A DNA stretch of 64,000 bases, taken from assembly GCF_003711515.1 (NCBI RefSeq), contig NW_021167084.1, forward strand, positions 600,621-664,620, read 5' to 3'. Origin of the DNA: Sodiomyces alkalinus F11. Lineage: Eukaryota > Ascomycota > Sordariomycetes > Glomerellales > Plectosphaerellaceae. Positions 48,931 through 60,709 of the stretch are shown here, piece by piece (position 1 is the stretch's first letter; the number at the start of each line of letters is the position of its first letter). The position numbers and the translations under genes were made by a program. The notes beneath the pieces are model-generated. The model did no database searches and was not told where the DNA came from. It saw only the letters and a program-made list of their open reading frames with translations.

Positions 48931-49170
48931 TTATTGGTATACTTTAATATCGGCTTTTGACGCCTGTTCTTGATTTGGTATAAGGACCTTTTTATTTATA
49001 TAGGCGGTATTAACGCGTTTGAGGCTTCGTTTATTATACTTATCGAGGATTTTATTCGTAGAAGGTAACTGATTTATAGAAAGGGTCTTATTTGATTTAT
49101 TTATAGTAATTTCGTAGCCTAAAAAGGTATGAAGTTCACCTAGTTCTTTAAGTGAAATCTTCTTCGACAT
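48931..49170 (-). pseudogene. Copia-C reverse transcriptase/RNase H fragment
   Basis: An open 79-residue piece on the - strand starts MSKKISLKELGELHTFLGYEI and continues QLPSTNKILDKYNKRSLKRVNTAY. This is the connection segment of Ty1/Copia polymerase that follows the YVDD motif (FLGI/LGYEI then YTxKIL). RNase H-like sequence extends leftward to about 48540, with stops. Copia-C is less RIP-degraded than its neighbours and keeps several CA/TG words here. Confidence 0.8.
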
Positions 49171-50745
49171 TTCAGTAAATAAATACTGTATCGTTATAGT
49201 AGAAGGGCGTAGTATTACTATATTATCTACGTGGCATAGTAGTATAGCACGGTCTGTTTTATTCTAATAAAAGTTAAATATACTGTTATCGAAATTAGAG
49301 ACTAGGTAGCCGATATCGCGGAGTATTTTTACTAGGAAATTATACTAAAGCCGGGGGCTTTGTTTTAAACCGTATAAAGCTTTAATTAGTTTATAAACTA
49401 ATTCATTATTATTAGTAGTATTATTATTATTAGAGCTTTCTCTTTCCTCGAAGCCTGTGGGTTATATAGTATAGATCTCGGTATCTATATCGGCGTGAAC
49501 GAAAGCATTCTTAACGTCGAACTGTCTAAAATTCTAGCCTAGGGATATGCCTAGTATAAAAGCTAATCTATAGCTTTCGGGTCTGCAGGTGATAAAAAAG
49601 GTTTCTAAATAATTAATACCGAGTACTTGATTAAACCCTTGTATACACTAACGTGCTTTATATTTTATAGCCTCGCCTTTATTGTTATATTTAATCTTAT
49701 ATACCTAACGGCCTTCTAAGACGTTTGAGGTATTTTTCTGCTTATTTTTATTATTATTATTATATTGAGGCGTATCTTTTATACTTATTAAATCCCAGGT
49801 GTTTCTAGTTTCAAGTTCTGTTATTTTAGCTACTATAGCTTCTATCCACTTATCTTTATTAGAGTAGTTTATGGCCTGTTTATAAGTAGCTGGTTCGTAT
49901 AAAGAATTTATAGTTAAAAGAAAGTGGGGATCTTCTTAAAACTGTAGGTTCCCGAGTACAGTATCTTTAGTTATATATAATAAGCCCTTATTATTATCGT
50001 ACGATATATAATCGTTATCGTTTTCCTTCGAAGATGTAGAAGGGATTTGAATTTCTAACCTGGATGTATTAAGGCCGTTATTAACCGGGTTGGTTATATT
50101 ATCCTTATTATTATTTTCGGCTAGAATAATACCGCCCGCTGCTCGAAGACCCTTTTATCTTTTATTATTATCCTTATCCTTATCCTTATCTTCTTCTTCG
50201 GTTTGGATAGACCTAAACCTACGTTTAGTATTATTATAGTACTCGCCGAGTAAATAAGACTCGGGGTCGGAAACCGGTTCTGCCTGCGGTATATTTATAG
50301 TAGGAGACTTATTATTTATATAGGTTGCAGGGTTATTTTTATTAATTATAGTATCTGAAGAAGAAGTTAGAAACTGATTTTCTAGAATATAAACGTCACG
50401 ATACCAGGTAGGTTTCCTGGAGCGAGGATTATATATTTTATAGTTATAATCGTTATAACTTACTAAAGCACCCTGAAGTACTCGTGGATCCAGTTTCTTT
50501 GTTTTCGGGTCGTTGCTTGTATACTATACAACGGAACCCTAAACCCGAATAGTATTTATATTAGGTTTACGATTTTCTACTAATTCGTAAGGCGTTTTAA
50601 AGCCTACTACTGAATTAGGTGTTCTATTATACGTATAAACGGCTGAATAAACCGTATCCCCCTAAAGGTATTTTGGTAGGCCTGAGTGGAAAAGAAAATA
50701 ACGGACTTTTTCTATTATAGTCTTTACAACCCGTTCTATCAAGCC

Positions 50746-51033
50746 TTAAGTCTCGTGGGTATACGGGGGTTTTATATTATGATTTATTCTGACAAACAGT
50801 CTTTTAAACAAGGCATTCGTGAATTCTTTCCCGCCGTCGGTATCTACTTCTTTTATTTTTATATTATATTTATCATTTTCGATAGGAATTTTCCACTCTG
50901 TTATTGCGTTTATAACAGATATTTCTGATTTATCTATAAGCAGTTTTGCCCATGGATACCGTGTAGAACGGTCTATTATAAACAGAATCCAACGCTTTCT
51001 ATTATACGTTATAGGGTCGATAGGCCCACACAA
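50746..51033 (-). pseudogene. Copia-C integrase core fragment
   Basis: A 95-residue open piece on the - strand has GPIDPITYNRKRWILFIIDRSTRY and VDTDGGKEFTNALFKR, and ends KPPYTHET. These are the rve integrase core segments bearing the first Asp (IIDR), the second Asp region (TDGGKEF) and the Glu region (HET). The Copia-A2 insertion lies about 245 bp to the right, between gag and this domain. Confidence 0.85.
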
Positions 51034-51278
51034 ATCTATATATACCTTTTTAAGGTAGGAAAAACCCTTATATTTATTAATGGATTCTTTATTTATAAGC
51101 GTAGCTAACTTGCTTTTTCTATAGGCTTCACAGCTCTGTATTTCTTATATATCTTCTTTAGATATATTTATAGTATCCTTATTTATATATTTTAAAGTCG
51201 TGGGGTTAATATAACCTATCCTGTAGTGCTATAGCGTTGTGTTCTCTTTATTATTTATTGTTTTCCGACGGTTATTTC

Positions 51279-51551
51279 TGTCGCACGTCAAATAGCACTT
51301 GGATGATTAACTTAGTAGAGCAGAAATCTCGTGTGTGTGTATTATATTAAGTTATATCTGTATAAGTCTCTTATGCCCTTAATTTAGGTGGTGAAGACTC
51401 TGTTATAGGTACTATATTATTTAGATCCTATCCGGTCTTTTCCGGTATCCGCCTCTATTATATCCTGATACCCGAGGTCCGAAGCCCTTAGTTAGGGAGT
51501 GGATCCCCCCTAGATCCTCTATAGACCACGTCGTGGTCTTACCTATATGAT
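51279..51551 (-). repeat. Copia-A2 3' LTR (left)
   Basis: A TGTCGCACG-type LTR of about 273 bp, matching 15797-16061, 29741-30013 and 35706-35979. Its end is given by alignment to those copies (GATATA, RIP-altered). Confidence 0.85.
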
Positions 51552-53969
51552 ATACCCCCTTAGTTAAGGTAGGTCTTCCTAGGTTAACTGACTAATTAGA
51601 GGCTTTGGTTTAAACTAAATGCTCTTAGCTTTTCTATTATAGAATTAATAGTTAAGGGAAAAAACGTCCTCGTAAAAGGGATCTAAATCCGCCCTATTTA
51701 ACCGTTTAATTTAATTCTATCTTAATTAGTTCCTTCATCCTGATTAGCCGGATCTGCTTAATCGGATCTATATCTATCGGATCTACTATATCCTTAAAGG
51801 CCTTTGTAGTCGCTACGGCCGTGGCTTTAACGCGTTTAATCTCTTCGTATAGCTATTTAGACTACTCGATACGATCCTTTTAATCCGTTAAATTAAGCTA
51901 GTACTATAGTCTTTTAATCCCTACCTCCGGTAATACCTTCGTTAAACCGTCCGCGATTATCTCCTTTATATTAACGTACGTGACCTTAAAAAGACCGTAT
52001 TATACTAACTAGCACGCCTACTAGTTATATATATCGATATACCGTAGTCTTATCCGTAGGCGTTATACCTTCTTATTAACGAGGTTAATAGTCTACTAAT
52101 TATTATAGTATAGCTATAGTTACTATTAGTCTAACCGAAGCTCTAAATCCCTTAATATCCGGCTAATAAATAGCGTCTCCTTAGCTACTTTGGTAAGAGC
52201 GAGTAGTTCCGACTCTATTAATAACGTCGTCACTATTAGTTACTTACCCGACTTCTAGTTAACGGTGCCGCCGAAAAGCTTTATCGTATATCCTTATAAG
52301 CTCTTACGGTCTGGATTATCCTTAAAGGACGCGTCGCTTACTATTAGAAAAAGCCTATCCCCGCCGAATTCTAAGGAGTAGTATCTCGTGTAGTATAAGA
52401 ATAATAGCACTTATTAAGCCCTCTTAAGGTAATTAGAGGAGGGGTTAACGTTATATTAGGAAAGCTTTAAATAGGCGAACGCGATATCGGGTCATATCAC
52501 GATAGCGGTATACAGGATAGAACCGATTATACCCTAGTACTAGCGGACCTCGGGAATTAACACGCGTATACCGTTACGGGGTATTAGCGGCTTTATCGTT
52601 AATAACGGGACCTTTAATAGTTTTCGGCAGAGTATATCTATATAGTATGTAACCGCGATTTTCTCTACGTAGGAGGATTATAATAGCTATAACCTACGGG
52701 TGGCTTTATCCTTAAGACCTCGATTCCTAGGAACTAACGGATTTCTTCGCCTCCTAATAACCTATAGCTTCGTTTAAGGGCGGCCTTAAGATTATCGGCG
52801 TTAGTCTTACGGTCTCTATAGTATATAAGTCCGATATCGTTAACGTAGAAGAATAGGATTAAACCGTCGCGGATTATAATATAGGGGTTATTAGGCATAG
52901 CCGTGAATCCTATCCTTTATAGCGTGCCGCTAAACTCCTCTTACTATAGTAGTGGCAATACCCTTAAGCCGAAGAGGGCTTTCCGTAGTAGTAGTACCTT
53001 ACCTAGCACTTTATAGCCTTATGGTATCTTTATAAACACCTCTTCTTTAAGGCTAGCGTTAACAAACGCGTTAATAGCGTCGAACTGCCTTATCTATAGG
53101 TTAAATTAGGCGGCGATCGCTATTAGTATACGGAAGGACCGTAAGGCTAGCATTACGGCGTAGTTATCTTTAGTCTTTAACCGTTTTTATTAATCCCCTC
53201 GGACTATTAGGCGTGCCTTACACTTAAGGAAGGTACCCTCCTTATTAAATTTATAGGTGTATACCTATCTATAGGCGAGGACTTATTACTTATTAGCCTA
53301 ATTACTACCTACCTCCTACTAGTAGCCTATTTATCGGTGCCCCTTAAGGTATTCCCCCTCGGCCTATAACCACCGCTCCCGTAACGGGTATAGGCATATA
53401 TCGCGGTGGTGCTTTAGTAGAGGCGGGAGATCCTCGCGGGTTACGCGCGATAGCGGCTAGGAGGTATTAAAGGAAGTAGAATCTATAGCATTAATATCGC
53501 CGTCGTTAATAGCTTACTTCCTCCTACGTGTAGGGTTATAAGTCCTTCTAGCGTTAAAGAACGCCTTGTAGGCGTTATCGTTCTAGACCTTCTCGGTTAT
53601 ATATAGACTTACGATGATTCTCGTGATAGCCGATAGACACCCTTTAGGGGTATTTATAGCTATCCGTTAGTGGTTATTGTATTCCTCTACCTTAGTTCCC
53701 CTGACTACCGCTAACGCTATAAGGAACGCGCGCGCGGGATCTTCCGGGGATATTAAAGGCGTGGGAAACGGTTTAAACCTCGTAATAATAAACCGTGAAG
53801 TATCTATAGTAATAGCGGTAGCCTCTCCCGTAATAATAGCGGTAATATAGTCTTCTCCTATAGTAATAGTAATATCTATAGTAATAGCGGTGCCCGTAGT
53901 AATAGCGGTAATATAGTCTATAATAATAGTAATAGCCTCTCCCGTAATAATAACGGTAGCGTTAAAGTT

Positions 53970-54022
53970 ACGAGGTTCTAAATCTATAGCATAGGTATTA
54001 GGCTATAGATTTAGAACCTCGT
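53970..54022. repeat. perfect 21-bp inverted repeat with 11-nt loop
   Basis: The arms 53970-53990 (begins ACGAGGTTCTAAATC) and 54002-54022 (ends AGAACCTCGT) are exact reverse complements around an 11-nt spacer. The segment interrupts the repeat linker of Copia-A2 and is missing at the matching place in Copia-A1 (about 32460). It may be a template-switch duplication or a small hairpin insertion. Confidence 0.85.
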
Positions 54023-56689
54023 CTATAATAATAGTAGTAGTCTCTTTTATAGTAATAGCGACGGCCTCGCCTTTATCCGTAGTAATAACGGTAGCGTCGC
54101 CTTTACCCGTAGTAATAGCGGTAGCGTTAAAGTCTTCCGACTTAAAATCTAATACGTCTACGGCTATACCCCTTAATAATAGCCTATTCGCGGTCTTATT
54201 AGATTAGGTGATACGGATAGATTATAGGCGTTCCCTGATTTCCTCGGCGGAAGCTATAACTTATAGCGTCTTAATCCTACCGTTAAATATCTTATCTTCG
54301 TTAAAGACTATATCTCTTATAGTAATAATATCTATTAGGTATAACAGCTAAATACGGAAGCTATTCGAGGATTAGTATCTAATATAATAACCGATTTATA
54401 CCTTTGGTTCTAGCCTTTATAGGCGGTTCCTTTTAGCTTAGGTATCGCGCGTTTTTATAAAGGCTCTATAGCTGTAAGCTTATAGGTATATAAGGTTAGG
54501 TTAATAGTCGCATAGGCCTTTATAGAGCGTTCGCTAGTTATTAATATATTATAGCGTCCTGTTATATAGATATATAGTAATCTTAAAGATCTTAGGCTAG
54601 ATAGATATAGGCAGATTAGCTCTAATCCTTATAGCTCTCGCCCTTCTCTTAACGATACCTTTAATCCGTTCTATAACGCCGTTTTAATCCTATAAATATA
54701 ATACTAACGGCTAGCCTTCTACCCCCTTTGCAGCGAGGAAAATAACGACTTCTAGGTACTAAAATATCTCGGAATCGGCTTATAGGATATATAGCCAGAC
54801 ATCGAATTAGGTCTTAAGCAGGGTAAAAACGTCTTTTAACACGTGCAGGATAAAGCCTTAGTCTCTTTTCTATAGGTAGTAATCCTATATATAACCTATA
54901 TATACGTCTATAACGAATATAATAGACTTATATAGGCCGCTCGCTAATAACTCCGCCTCTTCTAGATTGTAAAAGTTAATAGCTAGGGCCTCTCCGGGCT
55001 TTAACGGGTAAAAGGATAGTATCCGCTAGATCTACGTAGGTATTTACGATTACCTATATGCGTTATAGTCCGTTATATAAGGTCCCTTTATCTTTACCCC
55101 TTAAGTGGCGTTAACGATCTTCGCGAGAGTATCGGTACCGTAATAGCCGAGGCGTTTATACCACCGTTATACCGTGGTCTTCTACGGTTACCGCGGTTAT
55201 CGTGATCTCCTTTACGGGTTATCGCGCGGGTGCTTTACTTCGACCGCGAACGCGGTAACGGCTATAGCTTCCGCGCGCTCGATTATATACTAGCTATAGA
55301 TATCTAGTAGCTTATAAATAGGCCGGTTATCGGCGGAGCTAATAATAGTATCGTTTACGGTATCCTAGCGGTAACCTTATAGGCGTAGCTAGCGTTCCAA
55401 GATAATATCAGTAACGAATTCCTTATAGTATATAACGTTACGGAGGCGTAATAGCCTCTTTATACCTAATAGGGATTATACACGTAGTTTAATATCTCCA
55501 TATCCGAGGATAGAAGCCTTATAAGTACTCACTTAAAGAGATAAGGATCAAGTATCCGTGGGTAGTTTAATAGCCGTAAAATAGCCTTAATTATTAAAGA
55601 TATAGATTAATAATTCTAAATCTAGGATCGCATAGTATAATAGCGCTTTAGCTTAGTTAATAGAAAGGGATACCCCTTCTTCTTATTATAATCTTAATAG
55701 TATCGTCGTATAACAACGCGCTACCCTTTAGATTAGGTAGGCTCCTAGTCCTATCGCGGTAACGGATAAGTCTTTATAAACTATTATAGTAGTAGGCGTA
55801 GTATTATAGAGTTAATCTTTCTAGACTTCCTCTATCTTATTAGCGGGAATAGCTACTACTTCCCGCCTCTTCTATATCGCGGAATCTACACGGCTTTTAA
55901 AACTATAATTACGTATCTTCTATTCTATAACCTTTATAATATCTTCGCGGCCGCGCTAGGTATAAAGGCCTATATCCGGCTTTATATACTAATAAGCGGC
56001 GGTAGTATAGGGGTTCTTATATATCTTATAGGGCCTCCTTATTATAGGAGGAATAGCCTTTATAGACGTATCGCTATAAGGACGCTTTTTATTATCTTTA
56101 TTATTAATAGTATCCTTAGTATCGGGGAGGTTCCTAAAGGTATTAAAGATGCCTCTCCCGACTCTAGGCTTTATAGTAGAGGATTATAGGCTCTTTATAT
56201 TACTAAGAACCGCCCTTAAAGCCTTTACGAAATTATTAATTATTAGCTTATTTTCCGTAATCTTATCGTAGTTATTAACTAAGTAGTTATTACTCTATTC
56301 CTAGGTAATAGGTCTAATAGCTTTTAACGCGTCTTCCGCCTAATAGTCCGCGCTTAATAGCTTTAAAACGTCTATATATTTATAGTGTATTATCGCTATT
56401 CTCTAGCTTATTACCTAAGCGTTTATATCCTTAAGTATAGCCTTTATAGGCGTAGTATATTATCGGTATAGGACTAGGGCTTCTTTACAGAGGTTTATAA
56501 GTATTAGTTCTATATACGCGTATAGGAGGGTAATCTAAGCTTGTAGGTTATTTATATTATTATCCTATAATTATATAAGGAGGTAATATAATATACTATA
56601 GATAGTCCTTTTAATATATAGTATACCTTATTAAACTCCTTCTACTATATATTATAGTCTACCTTTTCCTCGCGGTATATATAGCGATC

Positions 56690-56956
56690 TTATAAATAGC
56701 GCGTATTCCTCTTTTTAAAGAGGTTATCGATGAATATAGACGTCCTAGTTCTTAGTTCTTTTATTACGGCCATGGTCGCAACCTTCCGGCGGGCGGCCGT
56801 TTTCTTTTTACAGGCGGCCGTGGCCGCCGTGGTAACGGCTATAGTAGCCGTAATAGCGGCGGCGTCCGCGGCGTCCTTATTGCCCTTTAGCGTGATAGTA
56901 GAAGACGGAGTAGCTGTGACGGTAGTGGCCGTGGCCTCCTCCGTGTTAGGGTCCAC
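56690..56956 (-). pseudogene. Copia-A2 gag N-terminal remnant
   Basis: An open - strand piece starts DPNTEEATATTVTATPSSTI, with a Lys/Arg-rich region and ending NLFKKRNTRYL. It is homologous to the Copia-A1 gag piece at 35055-35306. It survives because its codons are mostly insensitive to CA-to-TA change. Confidence 0.7.
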
Positions 56957-57273
56957 GGCGAGGGCCTTATATTTACGGATATTAGGTAGCGTGGGTATAG
57001 GGAGAAGATAGGCGTTAGCCTCCTTATCGCTTAGCTTTAGATTAAGATAATTATCCTAGTAGGAGGCAGATTTACCGTGTACGGCGCGCTCCTATACTAC
57101 CTAATCCTTTTAGTTAATAGGTAGGTTAGTAGGTTAATTAATTGCCTAATTACTCTAATTAGGTTAATAGTAGTTATTTAAGAGTGCTTATATAAACGTG
57201 ATTACTTTTATAGTGGAATAGGGGTAGTCTTATTAATATCTATTATTTAGGCGTTATCAACCGGGCTTATAAC

Positions 57274-57547
57274 TATTATACGTTAAATAGCACTTAGATT
57301 ATTAACTTAGTAGAGCAGAAATCTCGTGTATATATATTATATTAAGTTATATCTATATAAGTCTCTTATGTCCTTAATTTAGGTGGTAAAGACTCTATTA
57401 TAGGTACTATATTATTTAGATTCTATCCGGTCTTTTCCGGTATCCGCCCCTATTATATCCTGATACCCGAGGTTCAAAGCCCTTAGTCAGGGAGTGGATC
57501 CCCCCTGGATCCCCTATAGACCACGTCGTGGTCCTACCTATACGATA
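57274..57547 (-). repeat. Copia-A2 5' LTR (right)
   Basis: It matches the other Copia-A LTRs; the terminal CGACA has become CGATA, followed at once by ATTTC. More CA/TG positions are converted than in the left LTR. Confidence 0.88.
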
Positions 57548-57552
57548 ATTTC

Positions 57553-59500
57553 GGTCTCTTTATTCTGTTCTTTGTTCTTTTCTTTGTTCTGCCGGTTATT
57601 GTTTTCTTTATTCCACGACCTGTGACTCTAACGAGTGGGTCTTTGAGTAGGTATTTTAAGAGACCGTGTTCTTTGTGCCTGACTATTCCTTTGTTCCTTT
57701 TCTTTTATCTGAAATAGTCTTCTTTGTTCCTGTTATATTTATAGTATTAAGGGGCTTTAAGGACTGTGACGACGACCCTATTACCCCCCCGTATATTAGG
57801 GCCCGTGCCGAAGCCTAGTAGAGGCCGTTATATAAAACAGCTCTAGTATAAACGTCGGTTTTATTTTGGTTATTTTGGAATAGAATAAGCTGGTTATTTC
57901 CTGTAAGGCCGTAGATTTTCTTTTTACCTAGGACGGGAAGGCTGATAATATTTATATCTAATTCGGGAATATATAAACAGTTTTGAAGTAGTATTATTCT
58001 TCCTGAATCACTGAATTTAATACAACAGTCACTAGTACCTATTATTTTTATTTTATTTGCATCACCCTAACTAGCAGTACTTTCAGTAGTTTTATACGTA
58101 GAAAAGAGTGATTTATTTACTATAACGTGTGCTATAGCACTACTATCAATATAAAAACTCAAATCCAATTTAAATTAAACTATCTAAAATCCTGTTAATC
58201 TTTTCTACTACCCGTCCTATATTTATATTAGTATCTTTATTAATTAGGGGTTTATTTTAAAGGATAAATACCTATTTAATATCTATCAGGTCTTCCGCGT
58301 GGGGGTTAGGGAGACGTGTGGCCTTAGTCATAATAGGAACGTCTTCTAGAAGAGCCTCGTCGTCCGAGTCTTCTTCTTCTTCTTCCTGATCTTCTTTTTC
58401 TTTTGCTTCTTCTAATTCTTCTTCTTCTTCGTGCTACTAATCTTCGGCTTTATCGTTAGTATTAGCTTCCGAAAAAGGCTCCTCCGTAAGTAGTAAATCC
58501 GAAACTAAATTAATAGTTTCGTCGTTACATATTTTCCCTAGGAGCTTCTATTACTCGCACCAACGTAAGAAACTAAGTATTTCTATCTCTTATAACGATA
58601 GCTTCGACGATTCCGTCTTCTTCTTCGGAGGCTTTTTATTTTTATTTACCCGATTTTGGGTATTTTTCCTCGTGCCTAAGGAGTTTCCCTTAACCACCTA
58701 GCTAGCGGGGGCTTTTTCAGGGTGTAAAAAGAAACAGTTCGTCGGCAGATATCCAGACCTTTTATAGTTACTATAGAAGAAGGTCTTCTGATTCTTCTAC
58801 TACTGGCCGCTATTCGACTGTTTTTCTGATTTTTCTATACTTTTATAAGTAGGGCCTTCGAGGTAGAAGAGTCGATTTTCCTCGACGTATCTATTAGTTT
58901 AGTAACGATTTTATCGAATATATAGCTATCGATATTATACCGAAGAGCCTACGTGATCTACGAGGTGACTATATCGTAAGGCTTATCGAGGCGGTTTAGA
59001 GTCTAGGCAAAAACCGCCTTATCTAGTAGAATAATATCCTTTCCTCGAAGGATAATTAACCTTTCTTAGACTTATGTAAAAAGTCCTCGAGCGTGGGGAA
59101 TTCTGAGATATCTAGGTTAAAAAACGATATAAGGACGTTATAGTCTACTTAAAAACCCTTTTTCTCGTATAGGGATTTTAGCTTTTCCTAGATTTCTAAA
59201 GTAAAATTAAGGTCCTAAACCTATATTAGGGGCCTATCTTACAGAGCGGAGAGTAGATCTCTAGTAGTCTTTAGATCTTCTTCTTTTACCTTATTAGAGG
59301 TATCTTTAGGTAGGGGTTTTATAAGCTCTTTTAGAAGCTTTCCCTTACGTGCGAAGTAAGTATATATAGCTATCGTCTAGGATTAGTAGTCCTGATTACC
59401 CTTTAGCTTCTTCACGTTAATTTCCTTAAGTTTAGCCTGCGCGGGTATCTTCAGAGCTCCTAAACGGTATTTATTTATTTATTTTAGATAAGAACTAACG
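57553..59500 (-). pseudogene. Copia-C gag-side remnant
   Basis: Read on the - strand, about 58320-58440 is a Glu/Asp-rich run (from TTCTTC repeats). About 58680-58860 resembles a zinc-knuckle surrounding but the Cys/His pattern is damaged. Position between the 5' LTR and integrase fits gag. Some spans keep CA/TG, so RIP was incomplete. No full frame is open. Confidence 0.5.
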
Positions 59501-59944
59501 AAGTTATACTATAAATAAGGAAAAAATAGTCCTTTTCTTTATTATTTTCTTTATTCTAAGTATAGACGTGGTTACTATAGTAATACCGTTATTTGTGCGG
59601 GTCTAAAGTAGAACCGGTATATAGTTCTTTATTCTAAAAGAGGAAAAATAGCTTCGTAGATAAAGAAAACGTTACCTATATGTGCGGATAACAGAATTCC
59701 TTTATTTCTAAAGATAGTATTCCTTTATTCCGGCGGATCTAAAGTAAGGCCGGTTAAATTCCTTTATTCGCGAGGATCCTAAAGTGGGTCTTCGCGTAGC
59801 GAGGGGATTCACGGTCGCGTAGAAAACACGATATTTATATAGGATTCCACGGTCGGAAAACACATAGGTATAGAAATCTAAGGTAAAAGAACCAAAGACT
59901 TATAAGGAGTAAAAGATATCCTAGTATTAATAACTAGAATAGCC

Positions 59945-60020
59945 CTAATAGTATAGTGGTTATAGTATCCGTACGTAAAGAATAGTGCACCCGTTTAATT
60001 TACGTAATCGTAGGCTTTTA
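59945..60020 (+). other. degraded tRNA-like sequence
   Basis: An A-box-like TAGTATAGTGGTTATAGTAT at about 59950-59969 is followed about 30 nt later by a B-box-like GTTTAATTTAC (consensus GTTCGAATCCC with C/G changes that RIP would cause). GCCCTA near the start can pair with TAGGC near the end except for one base. It lies in the 5' leader of Copia-C. It may be a dead tRNA gene, a tRNA-derived SINE, or chance. Confidence 0.3.
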
Positions 60021-60286
60021 TAATTGTTCTAATTTTATAGATTTATAAGCGTACGACTAAGCCGACCGACCGATCGAACCGTAGGATCGTAGATATAGGT
60101 ATATAGGCAGGTAAGTCGGTAAGTAGGTAGGTAGGCAGTGTTAGTAGTATATGAAGAGGAATGTCGGATAGGAATAGAGACTATTGTTTGGAATCGGGGG
60201 ATTCTCTTTTTGGCTTACGACCGTAGGCAATTAAGGAATGCGTTGTTTCGAGACTTTAGTCGAGCTTTTCCGGGCTTATAACCTTT

Positions 60287-60706
60287 TGAAAATATCTGAC
60301 GATATCGGATAAGCGGAAGGGACGAAAGTCACGAAAAGCAGTAGAATAATAAGAAAGGTAATAATAGGATTATCAAGTAGGATCTCTACGCGCGTATTAT
60401 CTTCTTCGGATCGAAAAAATGATTAAGATAAAGGATTAAGGATTAAGAATAAAGAAAGGAAGGAACCGAACCGAGGGAACGGGTTAATATCCTTTGGATA
60501 TCCTTTATTCTTCGTAAAAGGATCGATATCGTAATAATATCATAATCTATTGTATCCTTTGTCTGACTCGTATTAGATGAACTGACTCGAAAGAGAACGG
60601 TCTAGACTTACGGGGAAGATATCCTTTATTCGAGTATAAAGGATATACTCGAGGAATATTAAGGATATTATTAGTAATAATAATAATATTAATATTAATA
60701 TTAATA
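60287..60706 (-). repeat. Copia-C 5' LTR (right)
   Basis: The partner of 47422-47841 with very high similarity; the differences are mostly TG/CA to TA. The 3' boundary is uncertain by several bases because of the AAT microsatellite. Confidence 0.85.
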
Positions 60707-60709
60707 AGA

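Larger units (their letters stand above)
51279..57547 (-). mobile_element. Copia-A2 LTR retrotransposon, innermost of the nest
   Basis: It is 6269 bp with LTRs at 51279-51551 and about 57274-57547, and the target duplication ATTTC (51274-51278 and 57548-57552). It is colinear with Copia-A1: RNase H and RT remnants at about 52180-53110, the repeat linker at 53800-54125, and gag at 56690-57110. Its reverse transcriptase motif reads FFYVNDI, where Copia-A1 has FFYVDDI. A 53-bp hairpin segment in the linker is absent from Copia-A1. A putative primer-binding site GTTATAAGCCCGG lies inside the right LTR on the - strand. Confidence 0.93.
47422..60706 (-). mobile_element. Copia-C LTR retrotransposon, middle of the nest
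   Basis: Direct LTRs of about 420 bp lie at 47422-47841 and 60287-about 60706, both beginning TGAAAATATCTGACG on the + strand. On the - strand a G-rich tract (six Gs) precedes the left LTR, as a polypurine tract. GGTTATAAGCCCGG follows the right LTR as a putative primer-binding site, so transcription runs right to left. It contains integrase (50746-51033) and RT/RNase H (48200-49500) remnants and a gag-like acidic region. It holds Copia-A2 inserted near its integrase. I could not find a clean target duplication; the right end is blurred by an AAT/ATT microsatellite. Confidence 0.85.

Noticed and set aside
50686..51058. two + strand ORFs of about 80 residues
   Set aside because: They are antisense to the Copia-C integrase fragment, which has clear family motifs on the - strand.
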